Shown: positions 38,160 to 48,033 of the stretch, piece after piece
Layout: each line of letters starts with the position of its first letter
Numbering within the stretch: the first letter of the stretch is position 1
Made by a program: the position numbers and the translations under genes
Notes under the pieces: generated by a model
Database searches by the model: none
What the model saw: the letters and a program-made list of their open reading frames with translations, nothing else
Told to the model about the DNA's origin: nothing
From: Butyrivibrio sp. NC2002
Lineage (GTDB): Bacteria > Bacillota > Clostridia > Lachnospirales > Lachnospiraceae
Reading direction: 5' to 3'
DNA length: 64,000 nt
NCBI RefSeq assembly: GCF_000702265.1
Contig: NZ_KL370880.1
Coordinates: 534,635-598,634 of the forward strand

Positions 38160-38194
38160 GATGTTTCTCCTTTGATTTTTGATTGATTTAGTTC

Positions 38195-38223
38195 AATATA
38201 CATCAATGAAAAAAATAAAACAA
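38195..38223 (-). promoter_or_regulatory. argG promoter
   Basis: On the reverse strand TTGTTT (38223-38218), 17 bases, TATATT (38200-38195). The first ArgR-like box lies just upstream of its -35. Confidence 0.6.
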
Positions 38224-38229
38224 GTACTT

Positions 38230-38300
38230 TATGCATAAAAATTTAAAAAATACAAAATAAAATGCATAAAAATAAATAAATACTTGCATAATATTCAAAA
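38230..38300. promoter_or_regulatory. Cluster of ArgR-like ARG boxes
   Basis: Three boxes that fit the arginine-repressor pattern (TGAAT-like halves around A/T): TATGCATAAAAATTTAAA (38230-38247), AATGCATAAAAATAAATA (38261-38278) and CTTGCATAATATTCAAAA (38283-38300). They sit between argG and argC, so ArgR could hold down both units. No argR gene is in the window. Confidence 0.6.
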
Positions 38301-38371
38301 AGTATGTATGCTTATGCAATAGAAAAACTTTTGAAATGTGTTGTCTTTACGTACATTTATATATGGAGTGA

Positions 38372-38377
38372 TATAAT
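38372..38377 (+). promoter_or_regulatory. argC -10 element
   Basis: Consensus TATAAT about 70 bases before argC. The best upstream -35 candidate is off-spacing, so repression-dependent promoter use is an inference. Confidence 0.45.
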
Positions 38378-38445
38378 AAAGCAGTGCATAAAGTTCTATC
38401 GATGCATTTCGGGAATTCAATTCTTATTCTAAGGAAGGTTTCAAT

Positions 38446-39501
38446 ATGATAAAGGCAGGTATTATAGGTTCAACCGGTTATGCCGGCGCAGAGATAGCAA
38501 GAATTTTGCATAGCCATCCGATGGCAGAGGTTGTATGGTACGGATCACACAGCTATATCGATGAGAGATTCTCTTCTATATATGGAAACTTTTTTGAAAT
38601 AGTTGATGAGAAGTGCCTTGATGATAATATGGAAGAACTCTCTGAGAAGGTAGATGTGATATTTACCGCAACTCCCCAGGGATTGTGCGCAGGTCTCGTA
38701 AACGAGGATATTCTAAAGAAGGTTAAGATAATTGACCTGTCTGCTGATTTCAGAATAAAAGACAAAGATGTATATGAAAAGTGGTACGGCATCACTCATA
38801 AATCGCCGCAGTTTATTAAGGAAGCAGTTTATGGTCTGTGTGAAATAAACAGAGAAGATATAAAGAATGCGAGAATTGTAGCTAACCCCGGCTGCTATAC
38901 CACATGCTCAATCTTAACGGCATATCCGCTTGTTAAGGAAAAGCTGATCGACACCGGGACACTTATAGTAGATGCGCTCAGTGGAACATCCGGAGCCGGA
39001 AGAGGTGCGAAGGTAGCAAATCTTTTCTGTGAAGTTAATGAGAGCGTAAAGCCTTATGGAGTTGCAAGTCACAGACACACCCCGGAGATTGAAGAACAGC
39101 TGGGATACGCGGCCGGAAGTGAAGTTATGATAAACTTCACACCTCATCTTATACCGATGAACAGGGGGATTCTTGCAACGGAATATGCGACTCTTATTAA
39201 GAAGAAAGATGGTTCTCTTCCTACCAAAGAAGAGATAAGAAGCGCGTATGAAAAATATTACAAGGATGAGAAATTCATAAGGCTTCTTCCTGATGGTGTT
39301 TATCCTGAGACAAGATGGGTTGAAACGAGTAATTACGTCGATATAGGGTTTAAGATAGATGAGCGCACGGGCAGGATCATTATGATGGGCGCAATTGATA
39401 ACCTGGTTAAAGGAGCAGCCGGACAGGCTGTTCAGAACATGAACATTTTATTTGGACTTGAAGAAAGTATGGGACTGGACATGGTGCCTGTATTCCCGTG
39501 A
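38446..39501 (+). CDS. argC: N-acetyl-gamma-glutamyl-phosphate reductase
   Basis: 351-aa NADPH enzyme, third step of arginine synthesis. Starts IKAGIIGSTGYAGAEIARIL (Rossmann); catalytic C150 in NPGCYTT; His site in SHRHTPEIEEQL. Full length. SD AAGGAAGG ahead of ATG. First gene of argC-GNAT-argJ-argB-argD. Confidence 0.96.
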   Translation: MIKAGIIGSTGYAGAEIARILHSHPMAEVVWYGSHSYIDERFSSIYGNFFEIVDEKCLDDNMEELSEKVDVIFTATPQGLCAGLVNEDILKKVKIIDLSADFRIKDKDVYEKWYGITHKSPQFIKEAVYGLCEINREDIKNARIVANPGCYTTCSILTAYPLVKEKLIDTGTLIVDALSGTSGAGRGAKVANLFCEVNESVKPYGVASHRHTPEIEEQLGYAAGSEVMINFTPHLIPMNRGILATEYATLIKKKDGSLPTKEEIRSAYEKYYKDEKFIRLLPDGVYPETRWVETSNYVDIGFKIDERTGRIIMMGAIDNLVKGAAGQAVQNMNILFGLEESMGLDMVPVFP

Positions 39502-39512
39502 GGAGATTTATT

Positions 39513-39959
39513 ATGGTTCGGACTATGAAAATAGAAGACTATGATGAGGTCTTCAAATTATGGAATTCGATAGACGGATTTGGGATAAGGACAGTTGATG
39601 ATTCAAGAGAAGGCATCGAGATGTTCTTAAAGAGAAATCCAACCACAAGCGCGGTATATGAAAAAGACGGAAAGATAGTCGGCGCAATATTGTGCGGACA
39701 CGACGGAAGAAGAGCTTGCTTTTACCACGTATGTGTGAGTAAGGATTACAGAAGACACGGCATAGGCAAAAAGATGGTCGAGTTTTGTAAGGAAAAGCTA
39801 AAGGAAGAGAAAATCTGCAAGGTCTGTCTTAATGCTTTTGTGACCAACAAAGTCGGAAATGCTTTCTGGCAGCGCATGGGATGGAACCTTAGAGATGATA
39901 TGAACTATTATGATCTTGCACTCAATGATAATAATCTGACCGAGTTTGTAAAGGCGTAA
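39513..39959 (+). CDS. GNAT N-acetyltransferase in the arg operon
   Basis: 148-aa GNAT acetyltransferase from ATG 39513, set by AGGAGA (39501-39506); the longer GTG 39498 start overlaps argC. The acetyl-CoA loop is CVSKDYRRHGIGKKMVEF. The gene sits between argC and argJ, so a role in arginine synthesis, for instance an extra N-acetylglutamate synthase or an arginine-related acetylation, is possible; sequence alone does not decide. ArgJ already recycles acetyl groups. Confidence 0.85.
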   Translation: MVRTMKIEDYDEVFKLWNSIDGFGIRTVDDSREGIEMFLKRNPTTSAVYEKDGKIVGAILCGHDGRRACFYHVCVSKDYRRHGIGKKMVEFCKEKLKEEKICKVCLNAFVTNKVGNAFWQRMGWNLRDDMNYYDLALNDNNLTEFVKA

Positions 39960-39969
39960 GGAGAGAGAA

Positions 39970-41193
39970 ATGAAAGTAATAGATGGCGGGGTAACCGCAG
40001 CAAAAGGCTTCAAGGCAGCAAGTACCGCTGCCGGAATAAAATACAAAGACAGAAAGGATATGCTACTTATTTACAGTGATTCACCCTGCACGTCTGCCGG
40101 TGTGTTCACAAGTAATGTAGTTAAAGCTGCGCCTGTTATGTGGGACAAGGCGATAGTTGATGATATCGATGCTGTCCATGCTATTGTGGGTAACTCCGGA
40201 ATAGCTAATGCATGTACGGGAAAAGAGGGTGAAGATATCTGCAAAAAGACAGCCGGATATGTAGCAAGCCTGCTCGATATACCCGAGAAGTCCGTGCTTG
40301 TTGCTTCAACAGGCGTTATCGGTATGCAGATGAATATGGATTCTATCCGCAAGGGAATAGACAAGATGGTTACTGAGCTCGATGATACGATCGAAGCCGG
40401 AGCGGGTGCTGCAAAGGCAATTATGACAACCGATACACATTCAAAAGAAATGGCTGTTCAGTTTGATATTTCCGGTACTACCTGCACGATGGGAGCTCTT
40501 GCAAAGGGATCCGGAATGATCCATCCCAATATGTGCACCATGCTGTCCTTTATTACGACAGATGTGGCTATTTCTCATGATCTGTTAAGGAAAGCTCTGA
40601 AAAAAGTAGTTGTTGATACTTTCAACATGATTTCTGTAGATGGTGATATGTCCACCAACGATTCACTAATGATAATTGCAAACGGCGAAGCCGGTAATAA
40701 AGAAATAATAACTGAAGATGATGATTACAAGTGCTTTGAAGATGCACTCTTTACCATTTGCAGGGAGATGGCAAAGAAGCTTGCAGGAGATGGTGAAGGC
40801 GCAACAGCACTTTTTACAGCGCATGTATACAACGCACAGACCAAGGAAGATGCCAGGACACTTGCAAAATCAGTTATCTGCTCTTCGCTTACAAAAGCCA
40901 TGATCTACGGACATGATGCCAACTTCGGAAGAATACTGTGCGCACTTGGATACAGCGGAGCAGATTTTGATCCGAATAAGATAGAACTTAGCATTGAAAG
41001 CAGTAAGGGAAGTGTACTCCTTTATAAAAACGGAGATCCGCTCGAATTTGATGAAGACTACGCAACAGCGATACTTTCTGAAAAAGAGGTTATCGCAAAT
41101 GTAAATATGAATGCAGGAACAGAGGAAGCAACAGCCTGGGGATGCGATCTCACGTACGATTATGTAAAGATTAATGCCGACTACAGAAGCTGA
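39970..41193 (+). CDS. argJ: Bifunctional ornithine acetyltransferase / N-acetylglutamate synthase
   Basis: 407-aa ArgJ, which moves acetyl from N-acetylornithine to glutamate. The protein self-cleaves before the nucleophile T190 in [16 protein letters not shown]; the preceding residue is Cys instead of the usual Ala, which occurs in related bacteria. The C-terminal chain ends [25 protein letters not shown] before ATG. Confidence 0.95.
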   Translation: MKVIDGGVTAAKGFKAASTAAGIKYKDRKDMLLIYSDSPCTSAGVFTSNVVKAAPVMWDKAIVDDIDAVHAIVGNSGIANACTGKEGEDICKKTAGYVASLLDIPEKSVLVASTGVIGMQMNMDSIRKGIDKMVTELDDTIEAGAGAAKAIMTTDTHSKEMAVQFDISGTTCTMGALAKGSGMIHPNMCTMLSFITTDVAISHDLLRKALKKVVVDTFNMISVDGDMSTNDSLMIIANGEAGNKEIITEDDDYKCFEDALFTICREMAKKLAGDGEGATALFTAHVYNAQTKEDARTLAKSVICSSLTKAMIYGHDANFGRILCALGYSGADFDPNKIELSIESSKGSVLLYKNGDPLEFDEDYATAILSEKEVIANVNMNAGTEEATAWGCDLTYDYVKINADYRS

Positions 41194-41213
41194 CATTTAC
41201 TTTGGAGGATGAT

Positions 41214-42104
41214 ATGGATAAATATATGCAGGAAGTCATGAAAAAAGCAGAGGTCTTGATAGAAGCCCTGCCCTATATTCAGAAGTTTAACCGCAAAGTG
41301 ATCGTTGTAAAATACGGCGGAAGTGCGATGGAGAGCGAGGAGTTTCAGAAGAATGTAATAAAGGATGTTACACTTCTTAAACTAGTAGGCTTCAAGCCCA
41401 TAATTGTTCACGGAGGCGGCAAAGCTATCAGCAAGTGGGTCGGAAAAGTCGGAAAGGAAGCTGAGTTTGTAAACGGGCTTAGAGTAACCGACAGCGAGAC
41501 CATGGAAATTGCTGAGATGGTCCTTTCAAGAGTAAATAAGTGCCTTGTGAGGATGGTTCAGGAAATCGGTGTGAAAGCAGTCGGTATAAGCGGCAAGGAC
41601 TCGGGCCTTTTAAAAGCAAAAAAGAAGCTCTCAGATGGAAAAGACATAGGATATGTAGGTGAAGTATGTCAGGTAGATCCTCAGGTTTTGTATGACCTTC
41701 TGGATAATGATTATCTTCCTATCGTTGCTCCTGTGGGAATGGATGAAAATTTTGAGACTTACAATATCAATGCTGACGATGCGGCCTGTGCTATAGCCAA
41801 GGCACTTCATGCCGATAAGCTTGTTTTCCTTACAGATATTGAAGGCGTGTACAGGGATATAAATGATCCCGAGTCTTTTATATCAAGACTTACATGCTCT
41901 GAGGCTGATGCGCTCATAGCAAGCGGAAACATCGGAGGAGGCATGCTTCCAAAGCTGTCAAATTGTACTGATGCTGTCAGAGGCGGTGTTAACAGAGTGC
42001 ATATTCTTGATGGAAGAATTCCTCATTGTCTGCTTCTGGAGTTCTTCACCAATAAGGGTGTTGGAACCATGTTCATGAGTGATCAGGATGAAAATGCGGA
42101 CTGA
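41214..42104 (+). CDS. argB: Acetylglutamate kinase
   Basis: 296-aa amino-acid kinase that phosphorylates N-acetylglutamate. VVKYGGSAM and [11 protein letters not shown] are the substrate motifs. The N-terminal helix ([16 protein letters not shown]) is the extension seen in hexameric, arginine-sensitive enzymes, so feedback inhibition by arginine is likely. TTG 41202 would lengthen it by four residues; GGAGG at 41204-41208 favours ATG 41214. Confidence 0.95.
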   Translation: MDKYMQEVMKKAEVLIEALPYIQKFNRKVIVVKYGGSAMESEEFQKNVIKDVTLLKLVGFKPIIVHGGGKAISKWVGKVGKEAEFVNGLRVTDSETMEIAEMVLSRVNKCLVRMVQEIGVKAVGISGKDSGLLKAKKKLSDGKDIGYVGEVCQVDPQVLYDLLDNDYLPIVAPVGMDENFETYNINADDAACAIAKALHADKLVFLTDIEGVYRDINDPESFISRLTCSEADALIASGNIGGGMLPKLSNCTDAVRGGVNRVHILDGRIPHCLLLEFFTNKGVGTMFMSDQDENAD

Positions 42105-42152
42105 TTTTTTATTGAATAGGAAATTTCTCCGAAATTTCTATTCAACAAAAAA
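42105..42152. repeat. Dispersed hairpin repeat, copy 2
   Basis: TTGAATAGGAAATTT, loop CTCCG, AAATTTCTATTCAA with one bulged base, flanked by T and A runs that extend the stem. It is the same element as at 21.3 kb and lies between argB and argD, where it may act as an attenuator or RNA-stability hairpin. Confidence 0.8.
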
Positions 42153-42181
42153 GTTCATATGAAAAATAGGGAGATACCGGT

Positions 42182-43375
42182 ATGAGTGAAAATATGAAAG
42201 AATACATTGATGAAGCCGAAAAAGTACTGCTTCACACATATAACAGATTCCAGATCGTACTTGATAAAGGAAATGGAGTTACTTTATATGACCTTGATGG
42301 AAAAGAATATCTTGATTTTGTCTCCGGCATAGGAGTATTTGCCCTGGGGTATGGTAATAAGGAATACAATGATGCCTTAAAAAATCAGATTGATAAGATT
42401 ATTCATACTTCCAATTACTACTACAATGTTCCTGCTATCGAGGCTGCCAAAAAGCTGAAAAAAGTATCCAAAATGGACAGGATATTTTTTACAAACAGCG
42501 GTGCTGAGGCGGTTGAGGGCGCTCTTAAGACTGCAAGAAAATATGCATTTTTAAGAGACGGACATACCGACCATGAAATCATAGCCATGGAGCATTCATT
42601 CCATGGAAGAACCTTCGGAGCTTTGTCGGTAACAGGTAATGCCCATTACAGAGAAGCTTTTGAGCCGCTGATCGGAAGTATCAGATTTGCACAGTATAAC
42701 GACCTTGAAAGCGTAAAGCGCCTTGTAAATAAGAAGACCTGTGCGATCATCATGGAGACAGTTCAGGGCGAAGGCGGAATTTATCCGGCCACAGAAGAGT
42801 TTATAAAGGGAGTAAGAAAAATCTGTGATGAAAATGATATTATTCTTATTCTCGATGAAATCCAGTGCGGAATGGGACGAACAGGCTATATGTATGCATG
42901 GCAGAAGTTCGGAGTAAAACCTGATGTTATGACAAGTGCCAAAGCTCTTGGATGCGGAGTGCCTGTGGGTGCATTTTTGATGACTGAAAAAGTTGCGGAA
43001 AGTTCACTCGTTGCAGGCGATCACGGAACTACATACGGCGGCAATCCTCTTGCCTGTGCAGCAATAGATAAAGTCCTTGATTTATTTGAGTCTAACCATA
43101 TAATAGATAACGTGAAAGAGGTTTCCTCATATCTTGAGGAAAAGCTGGATGAATTGAAGGATCGTTATGACTTTATTGTCGACAGAAGAGGCAGTGGACT
43201 CCTTCAGGGACTTGAATTTGATCATCCGGTATCGGATACGATAAATAAGGCACTTGAGAATGGGCTTATCCTGATAAATGCAGGAACAAATGTAATAAGA
43301 TTTATTCCGCCGCTTGTCATCACCAAAGAGGATGTTGACAGGATGATAGCTATATTGGAGCCTTGCCTTACGTAA
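42182..43375 (+). CDS. argD: Acetylornithine aminotransferase
   Basis: 397-aa PLP-dependent transaminase (class III). The PLP-binding lysine is K254 in SAKALGCGVPVGAF; GRTFGALSVTG, QGEGG and DEIQCGMGRTG are the other class motifs. Makes N-acetylornithine from the semialdehyde. It follows the copy 2 hairpin. Confidence 0.95.
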   Translation: MSENMKEYIDEAEKVLLHTYNRFQIVLDKGNGVTLYDLDGKEYLDFVSGIGVFALGYGNKEYNDALKNQIDKIIHTSNYYYNVPAIEAAKKLKKVSKMDRIFFTNSGAEAVEGALKTARKYAFLRDGHTDHEIIAMEHSFHGRTFGALSVTGNAHYREAFEPLIGSIRFAQYNDLESVKRLVNKKTCAIIMETVQGEGGIYPATEEFIKGVRKICDENDIILILDEIQCGMGRTGYMYAWQKFGVKPDVMTSAKALGCGVPVGAFLMTEKVAESSLVAGDHGTTYGGNPLACAAIDKVLDLFESNHIIDNVKEVSSYLEEKLDELKDRYDFIVDRRGSGLLQGLEFDHPVSDTINKALENGLILINAGTNVIRFIPPLVITKEDVDRMIAILEPCLT

Positions 43376-43400
43376 ATAACAGATAAGAAAAGGATTTTAT

Positions 43401-44915
43401 ATGAAGCTTAAGTTTCGAATCATAGGAGCTGCATGTGTGCTTTTGGCTGCAGGAGGAGCAATTTTTTATGCTATGTCAGGGCAGAATATACAGGATGAAG
43501 CACCGATTTTTACTGCAGGTGGCAAGACCACTGTGAAGCTGTGGTACACAGATGAAGCACTTACAGATTATCTTACGGGAAAAGCTGTTGAGTACAACAA
43601 CATGGCTAATGATACCCGTGTCGAGATAGAGTTGGCATCAGCGCTTGAATATCTTGAAAATATAGGAAAAGCATCAGTAGAAGGAGATGATTTTCCCGAT
43701 GTTTTCATAACGACAAATGATACTCTGGAAAAAGCTTATCTTGCAGGACTTGCAACGGAGATTTCAAGGCAGGATGTACTTAGTGATGAGACCTACGGTT
43801 ACAGCGATGCTGCTCTTAATGCGGTTTCATATAAAGGAAAATATATAGCTTATCCATATTATTTCGAGACCAGCTCACTTTTATATAACAAAACATATCT
43901 GTCAGATTATGTTAAGGAGTCGCTTCAGGCAGAAATTGATGCAAAAGAAGGAGAAGAAGCACAGGCTGAGATTGACGCAGGGAATATAGATACCGATGAG
44001 GGAACAGAGGTTGTTGCAGAGGAGGAGACTACTTCTGAGCCTAATGAGGCTGCAGGAGAAAGCGCTATCAGCGAAGAAGAGCTTGATGCAGCTATAAATG
44101 CCGAGCTTCCTGATACTATCGAAGATATTCTTGTTTTTGCAGATGATTATAATGCTCCCGAAGCGGTAGAGTCTGTATTTAAATGGGATGTATCCGACAT
44201 ATTCTGTAATTATTTCTTTGTCGGAAATTATCTGAACATGGGCGGAGCTGCGGGAGATGATATCTCTCAGATAGATGTTTACAATGATAATACTATAAAC
44301 TGCATGAGCTTTTATCAGCAGCTTAATCAGTTTTTTGCTATCGATGAGGACGAAGTCAGCTATGACAAGGTAATACAGGATTTCATAGATGGAAAAACAG
44401 TATTTACCGTTGCAATGTCTGATGCTGTGGCCAAGATCGAGCAGGCAAAGGCAGAGGGCAATTGTTCGTTTGATTACGGCGTAACTGTTATGCCGGGACT
44501 TAATTCAACTTATTCAACAAGGACTATGTCTGTTACAGATTGCCTTGTAGTAAACGGATATTCAGAGCATCCTCAGGAAGCAGATGATTTTGCATGTTTT
44601 CTTGCTACTGAGGGAACTGATGCAATGTATAACATGAGCGGCAAGATGCTGGCTCACAGCAAGGTGAATTATGCCAATGAATCACTTAACTCTTTTGTAA
44701 GTGTATATGCTAATTCCGTTCCACTTCCAAAGATGATCGCTACCAGCAATTTCTGGGTCCAGCTTGAAATCGCCTTTTCAAATATCTGGGATGGTGCAAA
44801 TGTTAATGATACTTTGAAGTCATTATCAGAGTCCGTAAAACTCCAGATAGGAGGCGAGGCAGTTGAGGAAGAACGCCTCGCAGATCCTACTGTGATCATA
44901 ACGGATACAGAATAA
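43401..44915 (+). CDS. Orphan extracellular solute-binding protein (family 1-like)
   Basis: 504-aa secreted or anchored binding protein. The N-terminal hydrophobic segment (residues 7-24) lacks a lipobox Cys, so it is a signal anchor or normal signal. The body KTTVKLWYTDEALTDYL and DVFITTNDTLEKAYLAGLATEIS resembles sugar-binding family 1. A highly acidic insert (about 175-232, with GEEAQAEIDAGN and VVAEEETTSEPNE) separates the lobes. No permease or ATPase gene is adjacent, which is odd for this type; it follows argD by 25 bases. Confidence 0.75.
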   Translation: MKLKFRIIGAACVLLAAGGAIFYAMSGQNIQDEAPIFTAGGKTTVKLWYTDEALTDYLTGKAVEYNNMANDTRVEIELASALEYLENIGKASVEGDDFPDVFITTNDTLEKAYLAGLATEISRQDVLSDETYGYSDAALNAVSYKGKYIAYPYYFETSSLLYNKTYLSDYVKESLQAEIDAKEGEEAQAEIDAGNIDTDEGTEVVAEEETTSEPNEAAGESAISEEELDAAINAELPDTIEDILVFADDYNAPEAVESVFKWDVSDIFCNYFFVGNYLNMGGAAGDDISQIDVYNDNTINCMSFYQQLNQFFAIDEDEVSYDKVIQDFIDGKTVFTVAMSDAVAKIEQAKAEGNCSFDYGVTVMPGLNSTYSTRTMSVTDCLVVNGYSEHPQEADDFACFLATEGTDAMYNMSGKMLAHSKVNYANESLNSFVSVYANSVPLPKMIATSNFWVQLEIAFSNIWDGANVNDTLKSLSESVKLQIGGEAVEEERLADPTVIITDTE

Positions 44916-44917
44916 AC

Positions 44918-44947
44918 AAAAAAAGTGCCTAAGGGGCATTTTTTTTT
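44918..44947 (+). terminator. Terminator after the binding protein
   Basis: An A run, GTGCC, loop TAAGG, GGCAT, and a nine-base T run. Confidence 0.82.
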
Positions 44948-44976
44948 GTAATTGTTACGAAAATATTACAGGCATC

Positions 44977-45005
44977 TTGCATGCTTAATATTTTTCAGCT
45001 ATTAT
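44977..45005 (+). promoter_or_regulatory. comEA promoter
   Basis: TTGCAT (44977-44982), 17 bases, TATTAT (45000-45005); start near 45012. Confidence 0.7.
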
Positions 45006-45067
45006 GATGAGTGGGCTAAAAGCCTAATTTTATGCGTGGTGGGGACCTCTGTTTATTCGGAGGAAAC

Positions 45068-45844
45068 ATGCAAAAATATTTATTTAAAACTTGTTTTATT
45101 ACAATTTTTATGTCGGTATTATTATTTACCGGATGCAGTAAAAAAAATAACGAAATTGTGCTAGATATGCAGGAAGATATCGGTTCGCAGGATGATGCCA
45201 TTTCCAAAGAAGGAGCTTTTTTGGAACAATCTTCAAAAAATGAGTCTGCGACAGATATTGCATCAGATCAGGACTCTGCTTATGAAGATAAAAAAGAGAG
45301 CGGACAGGCGCAGAGTGACGTAGCGGATACGCAAACAAAAGCGCAGGATGATCAAGCTATGGTCATCTATGTATGCGGGGCTGTTGAGTGTGAAGGCGTT
45401 TACGAGCTTGGATCCGGAAGCAGGGTTGTGGATGCGGTTAAGGCAGCAGGAGGTTTTTCATCTGATGCCGATACTTCATATCTGAATCAGGCGCAGATTC
45501 TTGAAGATGGTGTTAAGATCAGGATACCAACACGAGAGGAAGTAGCAGCACTTGAGGGTGATGCTAAGGGCAGTGCGGAAGACAACTTTATAGAAAACAG
45601 TTCTACTGATAAGACTGCGGACAATAATTCTTCAAGTAATGATGCAGCAGGGACTAAGGTGAATATCAATACTGCGACAGAGGATGAACTTACCTCTATT
45701 CCCGGAATCGGACCCAGTAAAGCATCAAGTATCATAAGCTACAGAGAAGAGAACGGTAAGTTTTCATCGATAGAAGACATCATGAATGTCACGGGGATTA
45801 AAGACAAGTTTTTTGCCAGGATCAAAGACTATATAACAGTATAA
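45068..45844 (+). CDS. comEA: ComEA-family DNA-binding lipoprotein (SLBB plus HhH)
   Basis: 258-aa competence-type DNA receptor. GGAGG at 45059-45063 selects ATG 45068. Signal peptide ends LLFTGC (C23), a type II lipobox, so it is a lipoprotein, whereas classic ComEA is held by a transmembrane helix. After a polar Ser/Asp/Glu linker come a SLBB domain (about 109-165, IYVCGAVECEGVYELGSG) and a helix-hairpin-helix domain at the end (VNINTATEDELTSIPGIGPSKAS). comEC is encoded about 3 kb on. Confidence 0.9.
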   Translation: MQKYLFKTCFITIFMSVLLFTGCSKKNNEIVLDMQEDIGSQDDAISKEGAFLEQSSKNESATDIASDQDSAYEDKKESGQAQSDVADTQTKAQDDQAMVIYVCGAVECEGVYELGSGSRVVDAVKAAGGFSSDADTSYLNQAQILEDGVKIRIPTREEVAALEGDAKGSAEDNFIENSSTDKTADNNSSSNDAAGTKVNINTATEDELTSIPGIGPSKASSIISYREENGKFSSIEDIMNVTGIKDKFFARIKDYITV

Positions 45845-45866
45845 TAATCAAGTGGAGTGTTTTAAA

Positions 45867-46547
45867 ATGGCTAACAAGGTTCTTGTTGTAGATGATGAGA
45901 GGACAATTGTAAAAGGTATCAAATTCAGTCTTGAGCAGGACGGAATGAAAGTTGACTGCGCTTATGACGGAGAGGAAGCCGTTAATCTGGCTAAGGCGAA
46001 TACATACGATATTATCCTTCTGGATGTAATGCTTCCTGTTATTGATGGATTTGAAGTATGTCAACAGATAAGAGAATTTTCACAGGTGCCTATCGTTATG
46101 CTCACAGCCAAGGGCGATGATATGGACAAGATTCTCGGACTTGATTATGGTGCAGATGACTATATTACAAAGCCTTTTAACATCCTTGAAGTAAAAGCAA
46201 GAATAAAAGCCATTATGAGACGTACATCCAAACAGGATAAGGAAGTAAGCGTTCTTACTTTCGGTTCACTTGTTGTTAACGAAGAGTACAGAAGAGTATA
46301 TGTAGGTGACAGAGAGATCAACCTTACCAGCCGTGAGTTTGATGTTCTGGAGTTTCTTGTTGCTACACCCGGTAAGGTATATAACAGAAGCGAACTCCTT
46401 CATGCAATATGGGGTGAGGATTTCCCGGGAGATGAGAGAACAGTTGATGTTCACGTAAGACGTCTTAGAGAGAAACTCGAAAGTAACCCTTCAGAGCCCA
46501 GATACGTGCGTACAAAGTGGGGCTCAGGATACTATTTTCAGGCATGA
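45867..46547 (+). CDS. OmpR/PhoB-type response regulator
   Basis: 226-aa winged-helix response regulator. Phospho-acceptor D53 in IILLDVMLP, acidic D9, D10, and Lys in YITKPFNILE; the DNA-binding domain ends VRTKWGSGYYFQA. ATG 45867 is set by TGGAG with nine bases of spacing. Seven bases of gap to its kinase; RR-HK-GerMN form one operon. The WalR/MtrA-like subfamily is suggested but not certain. Confidence 0.92.
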   Translation: MANKVLVVDDERTIVKGIKFSLEQDGMKVDCAYDGEEAVNLAKANTYDIILLDVMLPVIDGFEVCQQIREFSQVPIVMLTAKGDDMDKILGLDYGADDYITKPFNILEVKARIKAIMRRTSKQDKEVSVLTFGSLVVNEEYRRVYVGDREINLTSREFDVLEFLVATPGKVYNRSELLHAIWGEDFPGDERTVDVHVRRLREKLESNPSEPRYVRTKWGSGYYFQA

Positions 46548-46553
46548 TAAGTT

Positions 46554-48029
46554 ATGATACAGAATCCATTTAAAAGTCTTAGGTTCAGAATATTTCTTCT
46601 TGTTTTTTTTACAGGAATACTCTCATGTTTTGCAATTCATTTTGCAATCATTGAAAGCTATGAGGACAGGGCGGTAAGTGTCAGAGAGTCGGAGGTTTCA
46701 ACACAACTGATGATACTGGCAAACCACCTTATCAATTATAGCTATTTCTCAGATACCACATCGGAGGTCATAAATGCAGAGCTTGATCTTCTTGCCAATC
46801 TGTATGACGGCCGTGTTATGGTTATCGATGACAATCTCAGGATCAGAAAAGATACATATGGTATCAGCGATGGTAAGATAATAATCTCCGAAGAGGTTGT
46901 AAGATGCCTGAAAAAGGGTACTACCGGGACTACTGCCGCTTATGATAAGAATAACGGCTATATTGAAATGACAGCGCCTATCACAGAATCTCTCACCTAT
47001 GAGAGCGGAGACGTTGCACCATTTATGGACGTTAAACAGGATGTTGTCAGAGGCGTAGTGCTCATCAGTGTTTCTACAGATAACATTTCTGCTACCATGG
47101 ATATCCTTACCAGAAGAGCAGTGACAATAGAGATAATTGCAGTAATACTTATCCTTGTTCTTGCGTGGTGGATGTCGGGAAAACTCCTTAGACCATTCGA
47201 TAAGATTACAGCTTCGATCAGCAATATCAAATTGGGATTGTCCAATGATCCTATAGAAGCGTCGAATTATCTTGAGACAGAGCATATTATTCAGGCGTTT
47301 AATCAGTTATTAGCCAAGATGAATGCTCTTGATGCATCAAGACAGGAGTTTGTATCAAATGTATCACATGAGCTCAAGACTCCTATTACATCAATGAAGG
47401 TGCTTGCAGATTCGCTTATCGCTGAGGAAAATGTACCAAACGAAGTGTACAAGGACTTCATGATCGACATCGGAGCTGAGGTTGACAGAGAAAATCAGAT
47501 AATAAACGATCTGCTTGAACTTGTTAAAATGGACAAAAAAGCAGTAGATCTAAACATTTCATCTGTCGACATAGTTGCTATGATGGAGGTTATCCTAAAG
47601 AGACTAAGACCTATTGCAAGAAAGCATAATATAGAGCTTACACTTGAGACTACAAGAGAGATCACAGCTGAAATAGACGAAGTAAAACTCTCTCTTGCGC
47701 TGATGAATCTTGTGGAGAATGCTGTAAAATACAATAAGGATGACGGATACGTAAGAGTTAAGCTTGATGCCGATCATCAGTATTTTACATGTGAGATCAG
47801 TGATTCAGGAATAGGAATACCTGAGGATAGCTTAGATAAGATATATGAGAGATTCTATCGCGTGGATAAGTCCAGATCGCGAGAGATTGGCGGAACAGGA
47901 CTTGGACTTGCCATAACACATCGTGCTATTTTGATGCACCGCGGAACAATAGAAGTTGAGAGTCAAGAAGACGTTGGAACTACATTTACAGTAAAGATTC
48001 CTCTGATCTATATGCAATCATTTGAATAA
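46554..48029 (+). CDS. Sensor histidine kinase
   Basis: 491-aa membrane kinase: helix near 12-33, an extracytoplasmic sensor of about 150 residues, helix near 186-208, HAMP, HisKA with H272 (FVSNVSHELKTPITSMK), and HATPase with N (MNLVENAVKYNKDDG), DSGIGIPE and GGTGLGLAI. Partner of the upstream regulator. Its last bases overlap the open frame of the GerMN gene. Confidence 0.93.
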   Translation: MIQNPFKSLRFRIFLLVFFTGILSCFAIHFAIIESYEDRAVSVRESEVSTQLMILANHLINYSYFSDTTSEVINAELDLLANLYDGRVMVIDDNLRIRKDTYGISDGKIIISEEVVRCLKKGTTGTTAAYDKNNGYIEMTAPITESLTYESGDVAPFMDVKQDVVRGVVLISVSTDNISATMDILTRRAVTIEIIAVILILVLAWWMSGKLLRPFDKITASISNIKLGLSNDPIEASNYLETEHIIQAFNQLLAKMNALDASRQEFVSNVSHELKTPITSMKVLADSLIAEENVPNEVYKDFMIDIGAEVDRENQIINDLLELVKMDKKAVDLNISSVDIVAMMEVILKRLRPIARKHNIELTLETTREITAEIDEVKLSLALMNLVENAVKYNKDDGYVRVKLDADHQYFTCEISDSGIGIPEDSLDKIYERFYRVDKSRSREIGGTGLGLAITHRAILMHRGTIEVESQEDVGTTFTVKIPLIYMQSFE

Positions 48030-48033
48030 AAAT

